Assembly: GCA_965263105.1 (NCBI GenBank)
Contig: CBDHGL010000002.1
Location: 496,001 to 560,000 of the forward strand
DNA from: JBCCTX01 sp965263105
GTDB lineage: Bacteria; Bacteroidota; Bacteroidia; J057
Direction: 5' to 3'
Length of the DNA stretch: 64,000 nt
Under the pieces are notes generated by a model. It was not told the origin of the DNA, searched no databases, and worked only from the letters and a program-made list of their open reading frames with translations. Shown in pieces: positions 1 through 9,106 of this stretch. Position 1 is the first letter of the stretch. The number at the start of each line of letters is the position of its first letter. The position numbers and the translations under genes are program-made.

Positions 1-2
1 CA

Positions 3-440
3 TTGGTAATTTCTTCAAGTGGAACGAGTTTGGTCCCGGTTGAAATAGCGGAGGAGTTTCAGAAAAAAGGAATCAAGGTTGTTGGCTTGATATCTAAGCG
101 GCACGCTGAAAAAAGCCATAGCAAGAGAACAGACGGAAAAAAGCTTCAAGATTTTTCGGATTTGGTCCTGGACACTGGCGCCCCTATAGGAGATGCGATG
201 GTCCGCATTCCTACATTGGATACCCCTGTTTCGCCTGGCTCAACCGTTGGGGGTTCGATGATAATTAACAGTATTAAAGCGGAAGTGGCGAAAAGGCTGA
301 CTGAAGCAGGGCAGCCCCCCAAGGTTTTAACAGCTGCATCGATCGTGGGTAAGGAACGGGCTATCGATTTATTTGAAAGTGCCTATGATGAGCATGCCCA
401 TCGGATGGCGAAGCTTTATGAAAAAGTAGGCAAAAACTAG
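3..440 (+). CDS. SIS-domain sugar isomerase-like protein, 3' part
   Basis: C-terminal 145 residues of a protein whose start lies before the window; the frame is open to the first base. The visible part opens with ISSSGTS, the phosphosugar-binding turn of SIS (sugar isomerase) domains, followed by EIAEEF and an alternating strand/helix pattern ending in VVGLIS. The middle segment with DAMV and VSPGSTVGGSMI resembles the UPF0309 group of SIS proteins, which are thought to bind phosphorylated sugars in the cytoplasm; no substrate can be read from the sequence. Stop at 438-440, then 81 bases to the next gene on the same strand. The TTG at base 3 should not be taken as the true start. Confidence 0.8.
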   Translation: MVISSSGTSLVPVEIAEEFQKKGIKVVGLISKRHAEKSHSKRTDGKKLQDFSDLVLDTGAPIGDAMVRIPTLDTPVSPGSTVGGSMIINSIKAEVAKRLTEAGQPPKVLTAASIVGKERAIDLFESAYDEHAHRMAKLYEKVGKN

Positions 441-521
441 TCATGCCATATGCTTTGTATACCATACGCTTCAGACATAGTAAACAGCAAAATATTTTCA
501 TAAAAATAACCTTTCAGAATA

Positions 522-1550
522 ATGAAAGACCAACCCATTCGAACCACGGTAATCGGTAGCTATCCATTTCCTGCCTGGCTTGAATTTGCGAGTAGCAATC
601 TCTCTGAATTTGGCAAGGCAGACATCAAAGAAATGCAAGAAGACGCTGTTGTTGCGGCCATTCATGACCAGGTTTCTGCTGGCTTGGATGTCATAACAGA
701 TGGAGAACAAACCCGTTTTGATTTCAATCTTTCTTTCTATGGTTTCCTTCAAGGAATTCAACAAAACAAACAGGTAGATCGCAAATGGGGGCCTCCGGCT
801 CATGATCAAAGAGGGAAACATCAAATTATCCACACGCTAAGCGCTCCGAAGGGATTGGGGGTCGTTGAAGAATTTCAACAGTTGCAAAAGTTAGCCCCTG
901 CCGGACCCGTACTGAAGGCTAGTGTTCCGGGACCTTTTACCTTGAGTGGAAGACTAGTACCTAACAAAGAATATCCAGATAGATATGCGATTACAGAGGC
1001 CTTGATCCCCATTGTACGGAAAGAGTTGGAAGAGTTGATTGAGGCGGGTTGTGAGGAAATTACGGTTGACGAACCCTCCATGAGTTGCTATGCCTATAAA
1101 TCAGACACCCAAAAATTTGTGGACATTTTCAACCGAACAGTCGAATCAGTTTATGGAAAAGCAAGACTATCTACGCATTTGTGCTTTGGGAATTTCAAAG
1201 GTCATGCTGTCGGTTATCGGAAAATTGCCCCCATGTTCCCAGACTTTCTCGATTTCATGGTAGACGAAATTCATGTGGAAATGGCCAATCGCGAGTTTGC
1301 AGAGATCGAGGCTATTGCTCAAATAGGGGCAAAAATGGATGTAGCAGTCGGTGTTGTAGATGTTAAGAGTTACTATATCGAAACGGTAGAGGACATCAAA
1401 GAACGAATTCAATTGTGTTTGAAATATGTTGACCCGGATAGATTCTCTTTGGCTCCCGATTGTGGGTTAAGCCAAACTGCTCGATGGGCAGCCAAACTCA
1501 AATTGCAAAACATGGTTGCGGGAGCTAGGGAGGCAAGAAAGGCCCTTTAA
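522..1550 (+). CDS. MetE C-terminal-like, cobalamin-independent methyltransferase family protein
   Basis: 342-residue cytoplasmic protein matching the C-terminal catalytic half of cobalamin-independent methionine synthase (UROD/MetE-like barrel). It starts with TTVIGSYP, has TDGEQTRFDF near residue 64, and keeps the zinc ligands of the family: His219 and Cys221 in HLCFGN and Cys314 in PDCGLS. Members of this stand-alone family move a methyl group to a thiol acceptor using zinc; many are labelled methionine synthase II without proof, and the lack of the N-terminal half means folate use cannot be assumed. A metallohydrolase gene follows 31 bases downstream on the same strand, so the two may be co-transcribed. 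Confidence 0.85.
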   Translation: MKDQPIRTTVIGSYPFPAWLEFASSNLSEFGKADIKEMQEDAVVAAIHDQVSAGLDVITDGEQTRFDFNLSFYGFLQGIQQNKQVDRKWGPPAHDQRGKHQIIHTLSAPKGLGVVEEFQQLQKLAPAGPVLKASVPGPFTLSGRLVPNKEYPDRYAITEALIPIVRKELEELIEAGCEEITVDEPSMSCYAYKSDTQKFVDIFNRTVESVYGKARLSTHLCFGNFKGHAVGYRKIAPMFPDFLDFMVDEIHVEMANREFAEIEAIAQIGAKMDVAVGVVDVKSYYIETVEDIKERIQLCLKYVDPDRFSLAPDCGLSQTARWAAKLKLQNMVAGAREARKAL

Positions 1551-1581
1551 ACTTTTTAATTCGATTAATCCGCTAATTTCC

Positions 1582-2424
1582 ATGCGACTTATTCAACCCA
1601 TTCAACAAGGTCAAGCCTTATTATCTGATATATATTCCACCCAATCTGACACTGCTCGTTTTCATCTTTGGTGGTTAGGGCAAAGTGGTTATTTGCTCCA
1701 ATGGAAGGGAAAACACCTGTTGATCGACCCGTATCTATCTGATTCCCTAACCCTTAAATATGCTCAAACAGATAAACCCCATATCCGAATGACGGAATTG
1801 CTTATTCGGCCTGAAGAATTGGATTTTATAGACCTTGTCAGCTCAAGCCACAATCATACGGATCATTTAGATGGGGAAACCCTCATACCTTTGCTTAGGG
1901 TAAACCCCAAGCTTCAGATGATATTTCCTGAAGCCAACAGAGCTTTTGTAAATAATCGGATCCAACAAGATGTCAATTTTGGAATTGGCCTAACTGATGG
2001 ACAGACCGTGGAAGTTGCCGGGTTTACCATAACGGGAATCCCGGCTGCTCATAACGAATTAGAACGCGACGAGAAAGGCCAGTGTAAGTTTATGGGCTAT
2101 GTATTTCAATTTGGCCCTTGGGCAATCTATCACAGTGGCGACACGCTTTGGAGACAAGAAATCCTAGATGCTTTAGCCCGATTCGATTTGGATGTCTTGA
2201 TTTTACCCATTAATGGCAATAAACCCGAAAGAAGAGTAGCTGGAAACCTCAATTCAACCGAAGCCATTAGACTAGCCCAAGTGACAAAGGCTAAGATGCT
2301 TATCCCTTGTCATTATGATATGTTCACGTTTAATACGGTCGATCCTGCAGCGTTTGAAAAACTAGCTCAACAGGAGAAAATACCCTATACCCTATTGCAA
2401 TGTGGAGAACGCTATTCTCCTTAG
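1582..2424 (+). CDS. UlaG-like MBL-fold metallohydrolase
   Basis: 280-residue metallo-beta-lactamase-fold hydrolase. The metal-site signature HNHTDH (HxHxDH) is near residue 90, with further ligand candidates in AAHNE, HSGDT and PCHYDMF in the order usual for the UlaG/YtnP-like group. The early WWLGQSGYLL and LLIDPYLS strands are also typical. I chose the ATG at 1582 because the longer in-frame start at 1516 runs inside the end of the preceding methyltransferase gene and gives N-terminal sequence with no family likeness. Cytoplasmic, no signal peptide. UlaG itself opens a phosphorylated lactone, but the substrate here is unknown. Confidence 0.85.
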   Translation: MRLIQPIQQGQALLSDIYSTQSDTARFHLWWLGQSGYLLQWKGKHLLIDPYLSDSLTLKYAQTDKPHIRMTELLIRPEELDFIDLVSSSHNHTDHLDGETLIPLLRVNPKLQMIFPEANRAFVNNRIQQDVNFGIGLTDGQTVEVAGFTITGIPAAHNELERDEKGQCKFMGYVFQFGPWAIYHSGDTLWRQEILDALARFDLDVLILPINGNKPERRVAGNLNSTEAIRLAQVTKAKMLIPCHYDMFTFNTVDPAAFEKLAQQEKIPYTLLQCGERYSP

Positions 2425-3112
2425 CAACAGTTCTTTTGTAAAACCTGGGCTTACAGTTAAAAAGTACTATTGGGTGTATGGGGAAATAAAGCCTTACTCA
2501 TACCTACTATTTGCACTAAATTATGTAGGAACTCATTGAAAGTTTTTAATTTTTCCCATTTTTGGCGGGTTGGCCCTGGAAATTCGGCGCGACGGATGGC
2601 ATAACCCCCCTGTGTCCCCCCTTGGCGAAAGGGGGGAATAAAAGGGGGGTATGGTTGGAATTTTACTCATGGTCTCTACAGCTTTCAAAGGCATTACTCA
2701 TGGATTCAGTTGTTAGAGGTATTCGTGAGGACTGCGTCGTTCGTGAGACTTCGTGTACTTGATTTTTGCCATACTTTTCATCAAGAACCCCGAAGGGCTC
2801 ATGAGGACCATTGAAAATAAGCAGAAACCGAACTAACCCCGAAGGGCTCATGAGGACCCTAAAACACAGACAGACACCGAATAAAAAGTATGAAATAGAT
2901 TAAAAAATGACCTATTAAAGTTTTTGAAAAAAACTTTAAATGACCTCTAGTTGTAGATGTTACTTCTCTAAAGGCAAACCATGAGAAAAAGCACTTTTTT
3001 TATGCATAATATTAATCCGAATAGAAATTTCACTATATTGAGTTAATTCAATGTTCTAACTAAAGTTTTACTTCAGGATTTTACCTTTTTGCTTTACTAA
3101 TCCCTTATATCA
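2425..3112. other. 688-base gene-free spacer with hairpins and repeats
   Basis: No convincing gene. It holds a G/C hairpin at 2615-2637 (9-bp arms, 5-base loop), a pair of 24-base direct repeats, and an A/T-rich dispersed element ending near 2938. The last 170 bases before the hydrolase gene are A/T rich and probably carry its promoter, but I see no clean Bacteroidota TTTG/TAnnTTTG pair. Confidence 0.6.
2773..2938 (+). repeat. Dispersed A/T-rich element, copy 1, with internal 24-base direct repeat
   Basis: Begins with ACTTTTCATCAAGA and ends with a 9-bp hairpin (2916-2924 with 2930-2938). The same start, the run ATGAAATAGATTA and the same end occur on the opposite strand at about 22147-22213. 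Copy 1 is longer because it contains two identical 24-base units (2786-2809 and 2835-2858, 25 bases apart; core CCGAAGGGCTCATGAGGACC) that copy 2 lacks. Confidence 0.6.
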
Positions 3113-5152
3113 ATGAAAGGCTACTTTACTCTCTTGCTCCTATTGGGAGGAAGCCTCCTTTTTGCTCAAAACCGAGGAGAACTCATCTCCTATGAAGAGA
3201 ATTTTGATTTCACCCCCAAAGAGGCCCGAGAGGCCATCAACGACTTGGTTCCCCTGGATCTTCCCGAATTTCTGGTCAACATATTGGTCTATGTAAAATA
3301 CCCCATGAAGGGCTATAAGGTGGTATACCAAACCGTAGACTTCGATGGAAATCCAGCGCAGGCCTCTGGCTTGGTAGTTATTCCAGACTTGTATGGCTGC
3401 TCTGGAGCACTGGCTGCCTATTGCCATGGGACCATCTTTGATAAACAGGCCGTTCCCTCCAACTTTATTGGCAAGAATGGGGGACCGGAGGATGTGATTG
3501 GCTTGGCCTTCGGGGGAGCTGGATATATCACCACCCTCCCAGATTATCTAGGGATGGGCGAAAGTCCCGGTTTTCATCCCTACGTAGATGCCAAAACCCA
3601 AGCTACTGCTACCATAGACATGATGCGTGCTACGCGTAAGCTCTGTTCCAAGCTCCTGGTAGACCTAAGTGATCAAGTATTTCTCAGTGGCTATTCTCAA
3701 GGGGGACACGCTGGGATGGCTACATTGAAAGAAATTACCGAAAAGCACTCTCGGGAATTTGATGTGGCCTTTGCCGGTTTGGGTTCTGGACCTTATGACC
3801 TCTCTCAAACTCAGTATGACTTTATATTCGACGATCCTTTCTTTGGAAGTCCTCAATTTGTCCCCTATGTAGTAGCCTCTTGTCAGGAAACCCGGGGCAA
3901 CTTGTATACCGAACCCAGTGATATTTTTGTTTCCCCTTATGACTCCCTCTATGAAATGGAAATTCTTGGCCAGACGGGGAATACCGATTGGGTTCCAAGT
4001 CCCTGGCCCGATATGTTTGTGGAGGGATACTTAGACCAAGTGGCTAAAAATCCCAATCATCCTTTGAGGGCTTGCCTCAGAGGAAGTGATGTGTACGATT
4101 GGAAAAATACCACGGCCACTTCCTTGTACTACTGTCCCCCAGACGAACAGATAGACCCCGAAAATGCCCAATTGACCAAGAAGGTTCAACGCGGCTATTT
4201 CCCCTGGTACAAGGTCTGGCAGAAGTCCCTTATCAAAGCTATTTACAGTGGGCAATTTGACCACCCTAATTGCGCTGTACCTTCTATCTTACTGGCCAGA
4301 GCCGGATTTAACATAAGGCGGAGGGTTTGTATCCCTTTCTTTAAGAGAGATAATCCTCCTAGCTCTGAGCCTGGGGCTATAGCCTGGGCTTCAGAATTGG
4401 GCATCGATATTCCTGAGCAGAGTTATTTCCAGATACAGGTAGATGCATCTTCATTTTCCGGATCCATAGAAAGCCTTGAGCTTTTGGATATTTCCGGTAA
4501 ACAGCTCCAGTACATGAAATCCCCTAGCGACAAATTAATAGGAATTCCTTCTGAGGACCTAGCCGAAGGCTTTTACGTCATAAAAACCCAAACTAGCCAT
4601 GGCGAAGAACATTGGGCCATAACCCTATTATCCAGGCCTGAGCTATTGGAAACAGCGGCTTTTGATCCGATCTCCCCCAATCCGTTGGCTATTCAAGCAC
4701 AATTGGATCTAAGTCAACTGGAAGAACCCATTAGGGAAATTCGGGTGAGAGATGAAAAGGGAAGGATCGTACAAAGCTATGAGGCAAATGAGCAAGATGT
4801 CATTGCATTGAATCGTGGGCAGCTTCCCCTGCAAGACCATATGGTTGAAGTCGTTGCGGGATCGGAAAGCTATTTTTTACCCTTACACACCACCAATAGA
4901 CTGAGTACGGAGGATTTGCGTATTTCTCCGCATCCGATTAGAGATCAGAGTACCCTAGATCTTTCTGTCTTTAGGTCAGAGGTAAAGGCAATCAAGCTTT
5001 TTGACCTTCAAGGTAGGCTCATACAGGTGCAATATCCCCAGGAATACGATCGACAAGCCATTCTGAGCAATAAGGAGTTGAATAAAGGGGTTTACCTCCT
5101 TCATTTGGAGACCGTACATCAGCTGTATCATAGCAAGGTTCTAGTAGAGTAA
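3113..5152 (+). CDS. Secreted alpha/beta hydrolase with type IX secretion C-terminal domain
   Basis: 679 residues. Residues 1-18 form a signal peptide ending at FAQ. Residues about 30-400 are an alpha/beta-hydrolase fold of the secretory lipase/prolyl peptidase-like kind: YCHGT for the oxyanion region, PDYLGMGES, and the nucleophile elbow GYSQGGH near residue 198. The substrate is probably an ester or peptide but cannot be named. From about residue 430 the protein has repeated beta-rich segments with LLDISGKQL and LFDLQGRLI, and it closes with GVYLLHLET and KVLVE, the pattern of type A sorting domains used by the Bacteroidota type IX secretion system. It therefore probably crosses the outer membrane and may stay on the surface. 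Monocistronic, flanked by repeat-rich spacers. Confidence 0.85.
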   Translation: MKGYFTLLLLLGGSLLFAQNRGELISYEENFDFTPKEAREAINDLVPLDLPEFLVNILVYVKYPMKGYKVVYQTVDFDGNPAQASGLVVIPDLYGCSGALAAYCHGTIFDKQAVPSNFIGKNGGPEDVIGLAFGGAGYITTLPDYLGMGESPGFHPYVDAKTQATATIDMMRATRKLCSKLLVDLSDQVFLSGYSQGGHAGMATLKEITEKHSREFDVAFAGLGSGPYDLSQTQYDFIFDDPFFGSPQFVPYVVASCQETRGNLYTEPSDIFVSPYDSLYEMEILGQTGNTDWVPSPWPDMFVEGYLDQVAKNPNHPLRACLRGSDVYDWKNTTATSLYYCPPDEQIDPENAQLTKKVQRGYFPWYKVWQKSLIKAIYSGQFDHPNCAVPSILLARAGFNIRRRVCIPFFKRDNPPSSEPGAIAWASELGIDIPEQSYFQIQVDASSFSGSIESLELLDISGKQLQYMKSPSDKLIGIPSEDLAEGFYVIKTQTSHGEEHWAITLLSRPELLETAAFDPISPNPLAIQAQLDLSQLEEPIREIRVRDEKGRIVQSYEANEQDVIALNRGQLPLQDHMVEVVAGSESYFLPLHTTNRLSTEDLRISPHPIRDQSTLDLSVFRSEVKAIKLFDLQGRLIQVQYPQEYDRQAILSNKELNKGVYLLHLETVHQLYHSKVLVE

Positions 5153-6075
5153 AGGGTTTTCGTCTGTAGACAAGCCCTTATCTGGTAATATGTCGTCCCC
5201 TCGGGGCTTGTTTGAGCCCTGAAGGACATAGCCATAGCCTTCAGGCTAAGGGGATGAGTAGATCAGCGATCAAAATACCCTATTTTTACCCCCCAGGCTA
5301 AATAAGTAAGTGGACAAAGGAAATCAGGGAAGGATATCTCTGATTCATTTAGGGAACATTTTATATGAGTTCAAAGGCCCTCTTCTCGCAGGAGAATCCC
5401 GGTGCCTTTAGGTACCTAATATGGGTAGAAAAGGTCCCCCATCCCTTTTTATCGCCGGCGAGGTATCAACTTGGATACCTCGCCGGCGGAATATCGGGGC
5501 ATTTTGAATCTACCCATAGGCTACCCCTACAGGGTAAACTTTTCATTCCATGAAAAAACACCCACTTTCCTTTGTCCACCTACTTACAAGAGTTAGCCTC
5601 GCCCCCCTTGAATACGAAAGGGGGGCTGAGACGGAGGAGCTTGCACTTCCGCATCATTCTCCTCCTTGAATGGCCTCCGTTTGGACCAAGGAGGTACGCC
5701 CAGCACCTAGTGCTGGGCTACGGATCTATCACATCTCCTCCACAAGTATAAAGTTTCGACCATATGAAGCTAAATAAGGCTTTTTGACTGTCTTTTCCTC
5801 TCCCGGACTGTAGAGTCTACAGCCCACCCTCTCCAAAGGAGAGGGACTCATGCTGCTTCGGCAACAATTCTGAAGCCCCAATTGTCTTCCCTGGGGAAGT
5901 GGCCCCGATTTATCGGGGCCGATGGGGGAAAGGGGATCGGGTGAGAAAAATCAGATGGCTTTTGATCCAATCTAAGCCTAAGAAAATGTAGAAAAAATAG
6001 ATATATTTATCTTTCGGATAATGGAGGATTAATATCCCATTTAATTTCAGACTACTCCAAAAAAAAATATACTTC
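5153..6075. other. 923-base spacer rich in inverted repeats
   Basis: No gene is supported. The stretch contains a CCCCTCGGGG-type hairpin cluster near 5190-5260, the foldback element described separately (5303-5586), a C-run/G-run hairpin region at about 5598-5627, and about 450 bases with no recognisable structure before the iron-sulfur subunit gene. Confidence 0.55.
5303..5586. mobile_element. Foldback/MITE-like element with nested inverted repeats
   Basis: The ends are inverted copies of each other: 5303-5321 and 5568-5586 match at 18 of 19 bases around GTGGACAAAGGA. Inside lie a second inverted pair (5420-5429 with 5509-5518, TATGGGTAGA) and a perfect 15-bp stem with a 6-base loop at the centre (5453-5467 with 5474-5488, arm CGCCGGCGAGGTATC). 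The whole unit could fold on itself. A related element lies at 17066-17304 and shares GGGCATTTTGA and TCTACCCAT. It has no coding capacity for a transposase, so it would be non-autonomous. The short open frame at 5365-5553 is inside the element and is not called a gene. Confidence 0.6.
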
Positions 6076-6555
6076 ATGGAACTCAGTATCAATGGAAAGA
6101 AGGTCCAGGTTGAGGTCGAAAAGAGCATGCCCCTGCTATGGGTGCTCCGGGATGAACTCAACATGACCGGTACCAAATTTGGATGCGGAATTTCAGCCTG
6201 CGGAGCCTGCACGGTACACATCGATGGCAAGGCTCAGCGCTCCTGTATTTTCCCCGTTTCTGCTGCGGAAGGAAAGGAGATTACTACGATCGAAGGGATT
6301 GCTAAAGGGGATACTATGTCGGCTGTTCAACAGGCCTGGATTAAACACCAGGTACCTCAATGTGGCTATTGTCAATCCGGGATGATCATGGCGGTGGAGT
6401 CTTTGCTAGCAGAAAACCCCACTCCTACGGAAGAAGAAATCGGCCAGAGCATCACCAACATTTGCCGCTGCGGGACCTACCAACGGATCAAGGAAGCCAT
6501 CGGTACGGCTATTGAGACGCTTCAAGCGAGCAATTCTGAACCCCAAACCCTTTAA
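6076..6555 (+). CDS. (2Fe-2S)-binding subunit of IorA-type molybdenum hydroxylase
   Basis: 159 residues, the normal size for the small subunit of isoquinoline 1-oxidoreductase-like enzymes. It carries two [2Fe-2S] clusters: a plant-ferredoxin set in KFGCGISACGACTVH (residues about 35-49) plus RSCIFP, and an all-helical C-terminal set in QCGYCQSGM and NICRCGTYQRI. The first passes electrons out and the second sits near the molybdopterin. No signal peptide; it would be carried along with the Tat-targeted large subunit that starts 20 bases downstream. The pair oxidises an aromatic N-heterocycle or aldehyde by hydroxylation in related enzymes; the substrate here is unknown. Confidence 0.92.
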   Translation: MELSINGKKVQVEVEKSMPLLWVLRDELNMTGTKFGCGISACGACTVHIDGKAQRSCIFPVSAAEGKEITTIEGIAKGDTMSAVQQAWIKHQVPQCGYCQSGMIMAVESLLAENPTPTEEEIGQSITNICRCGTYQRIKEAIGTAIETLQASNSEPQTL

Positions 6556-6575
6556 CCCCTCAGAATCAAACCATT

Positions 6576-8829
6576 ATGGCAAGTAAACTAGGCCGTAGAG
6601 CCTTTATCATAAGTGGTTCCGTCGTTGGCGGAGGCCTGTTGGTAGGTGTAGGTGGATTAGCCTATGTCAACCGCAAAATCAAGCAATTTCCTGAAATAGG
6701 GCTGGGAGATGGGACTTCTCTCAATGCCTTTGTCCGAATCCAACCTAACAACCGAGTTACCTTAGCTGTTGCCCGAGCTGAAATGGGACAAGGAGTTACG
6801 ACTGCCCTGCCCATGTTGATTGCGGAGGAATTGGAAGTGGATATGGATCAGATCGATGTGATTCATCCTCAAATAGCCTCTCCTTATGCAAATCTGGGAG
6901 TTGAACCGGATAAGGAAAGAGATGTATATGGCGAAAGGTTTGATATAGGGGCTAAGATTATGCAGTTTTTGCCCTTAATATTTACGGGTGGCAGTACTTC
7001 TGTCTCTGATGCCTATACGCACTTGCGGGTAATGGGGGCTTCCGCCCGGGAAATGCTGATAAGTGCGGCAGCGAATAAATGGGGGGTAGACAGGGGAAAT
7101 TGCATGGCTGAAAGTGGTCATGTGATCAACCAAAAAACACAGGAAAAGTTATCTTACCAGGAATTGGCGGAGGCCGCCTCTGAGGAAAAGGCTCCCAAAA
7201 GACCTCCTTTGAAGCCCCGTTCTGAATACAAAATCATCGGCAAGCCCACCGATCGCCTGGATGTTCCCGCCAAGGTAAACGGTACGGCAGAGTTTGGTAT
7301 AGACGCCCGTCCTGAAGGACTCTTATTTGCCGCGATGAAGCATAGCCCCATTATTGGCGCTAAGATCCTGGGGGTGAAAAATGAGGAAGAGGTAATGAAA
7401 ATGCCTGGGGTCAAAAAAATCGTTCAGATTGATGAAGGGGTGGCTGTTGTGGCAGACAATACTTGGCGAGCCAAGAATGCGGCGTTAAAATTAGAACTGG
7501 AAATAGATCCCCAAGGAAATGATAAGCTTTCCACCGAAGGGATCAAAACAGAATTTGCTGCGGCTTTCTCTTCTGCTCCTACCCTCACGCCAGAGGAGGA
7601 GGGTAATACAGACTCAGCTCTTTCCGATGCCGCTCAGGTCATCGAAGCAGCATACGAAGTACCCTATTTGGCCCATGCCTGCATGGAGCCCATGAATTGC
7701 ACCGTCAAATTTGACGGAGAAAAGGCAGAAATATGGGTGGGACACCAAGCTCCTTCGGTATTAGCCTGGCAAGCAAAAGATGTCCTCGGAGATTGATACA
7801 AAGGATGTTTTCCTCAACATGAAGTACCTGGGAGGGGGCTTTGGTAGAAGAGGGGAACCCGATATTATTGTCAAAGCAGCAAAAGTCGCTAAGGAACTTC
7901 CAGGTACCCCTGTACAATTGATCTGGACCCGGGAGGAAGACATGCAAAATGACTATTACCGTCCCTTGGTATTGAGCAAGTTCAAGGGAGGCTTAGATGC
8001 GTCTGGCAAAGCTACTGCCTGGCATAACCACATGTCTCTTCAATCTGTTGCCATCGATTCCTTTGGGCGGGTATTCCCCAGTTTGGTTCCCAAGCCGGAA
8101 GATGATGTCAATTCCGCTGAGGGCGCCATCCATCTCCCTTATTCCTTTGGCAGTAGGAAGGTAGATATCTCCCTGGTCAACAATCCGGTTCGCCTGGGTT
8201 TCTGGCGGAGTGTCGGCTCTTCTCAGCACGCCTTTTTCACCGAAAGTTTCCTCGATGAAATGGCTGCCGCCGCTGGAAAGGATGGGTATAGCTTCAGGAG
8301 GGATTTACTCGATGAAGCCCCTCGCTTCCGCAAGGTATTGGACAGAGCCGCAGAAATGAGTGGATGGAATACGCCCCTGGAGGAAGGCAAGGCAAGAGGC
8401 ATAGCCCTCCACAAATGCTTTGGCTCCATCGTAGCGGAAGTCGTGGAGATCCGTTTCCTGAATGAGACCGACATTAAATTAGATAAAGTTTTCTGTGCCA
8501 TTGACTGCGGACTCTATGTCAATCCACAGATCATTGAAGCACAGATGCAAAGCGCCATTGTCTATGGCCTTTCGGCCGCCTTGTATGGAGAGATGACCAT
8601 CAAAGATGGTAAATTCAATCAAAGCAACTTCCCCAACTACCAAATGCTGAAATTGGCCCAAATGCCTCACATTTCTGTAGCGATTATGGAAAATGAAGAA
8701 AGATCGGGGGGTGTGGGTGAACCGGGTTTGCCGCCAGTAGCACCTGCCTTGTGTAATGCAATTTATGCCCATACGGGCAAACGCATTCGGTCCCTGCCGT
8801 TGAAAAATCACGGGTATACGTTTGTGTGA
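6576..8829 (+). CDS. Molybdopterin-binding large subunit, IorB type; reading frame broken near 7790
   Basis: Catalytic partner of the preceding small subunit. The N-terminus has a Tat-type signal (LGRRAFIISGS, then a hydrophobic stretch), so the complex is probably exported folded. The first frame (6576-7796) ends in APSVLAWQAKDVLGD and stops; the second (from 7780) continues with DVFLNMKYLGGGFGRRG, the molybdopterin-contacting GGGFGRR loop, and runs to 8829 with RSVGSSQHAF and GGVGEPGLPPVAPAL, the C-terminal active-site region. Both halves read as one family protein of about 750 residues, joined if one base is dropped at about 7786-7797. This is either a one-base gain, a sequencing error or a pseudogene. 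I see no slippery heptamer to support programmed shifting. Confidence 0.85.
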
Positions 8830-9000
8830 GGGGATAAACTGAAATAATCTTCATCGAAGATACGCAATAAGAATAGGGAGTGGGAACATATTTTCCACTC
8901 CTTTTGTTTTTTACCACCTCCCACTTTGCGAGCAAAGCGGACTCCTCCTGAAAGGCGGAGAAAATTGGAGAGGTTTACCCATTTATCTAAACAGCGAAAT

Positions 9001-9040
9001 CATAAAAAAGTCCCCTCCGTTAAGAGGGGACTTTTTTATG
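9001..9040. terminator. Bidirectional rho-independent terminator
   Basis: Perfect 17-bp inverted repeat (9001-9017 with 9024-9040) with a 6-base loop; the arm is AAAAAAGTCCCCTC with a T run on the far side, so it works in both directions. It sits between the convergent IorB-like and SusD genes. Confidence 0.9.
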
Positions 9041-9106
9041 ATCTGCAAGCAAGCTTGCTTTTGTTATCTGTGGTCTATCGTCTGTCGACTATCAACCAAC
9101 TCCCAC

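Noticed and set aside
2786..2858. Two 24-base repeats with a 25-base spacer, like a minimal CRISPR unit
   Set aside because: Only two repeats, no cas genes, and the pair lies inside a dispersed element.
5365..5553. 62-codon open frame
   Set aside because: Formed by the foldback element; no homology-like features or ribosome site.
7780..7800. Programmed ribosomal frameshift at the IorB-like break
   Set aside because: No slippery heptamer or downstream stem seen; similar breaks occur in unrelated genes of the window.
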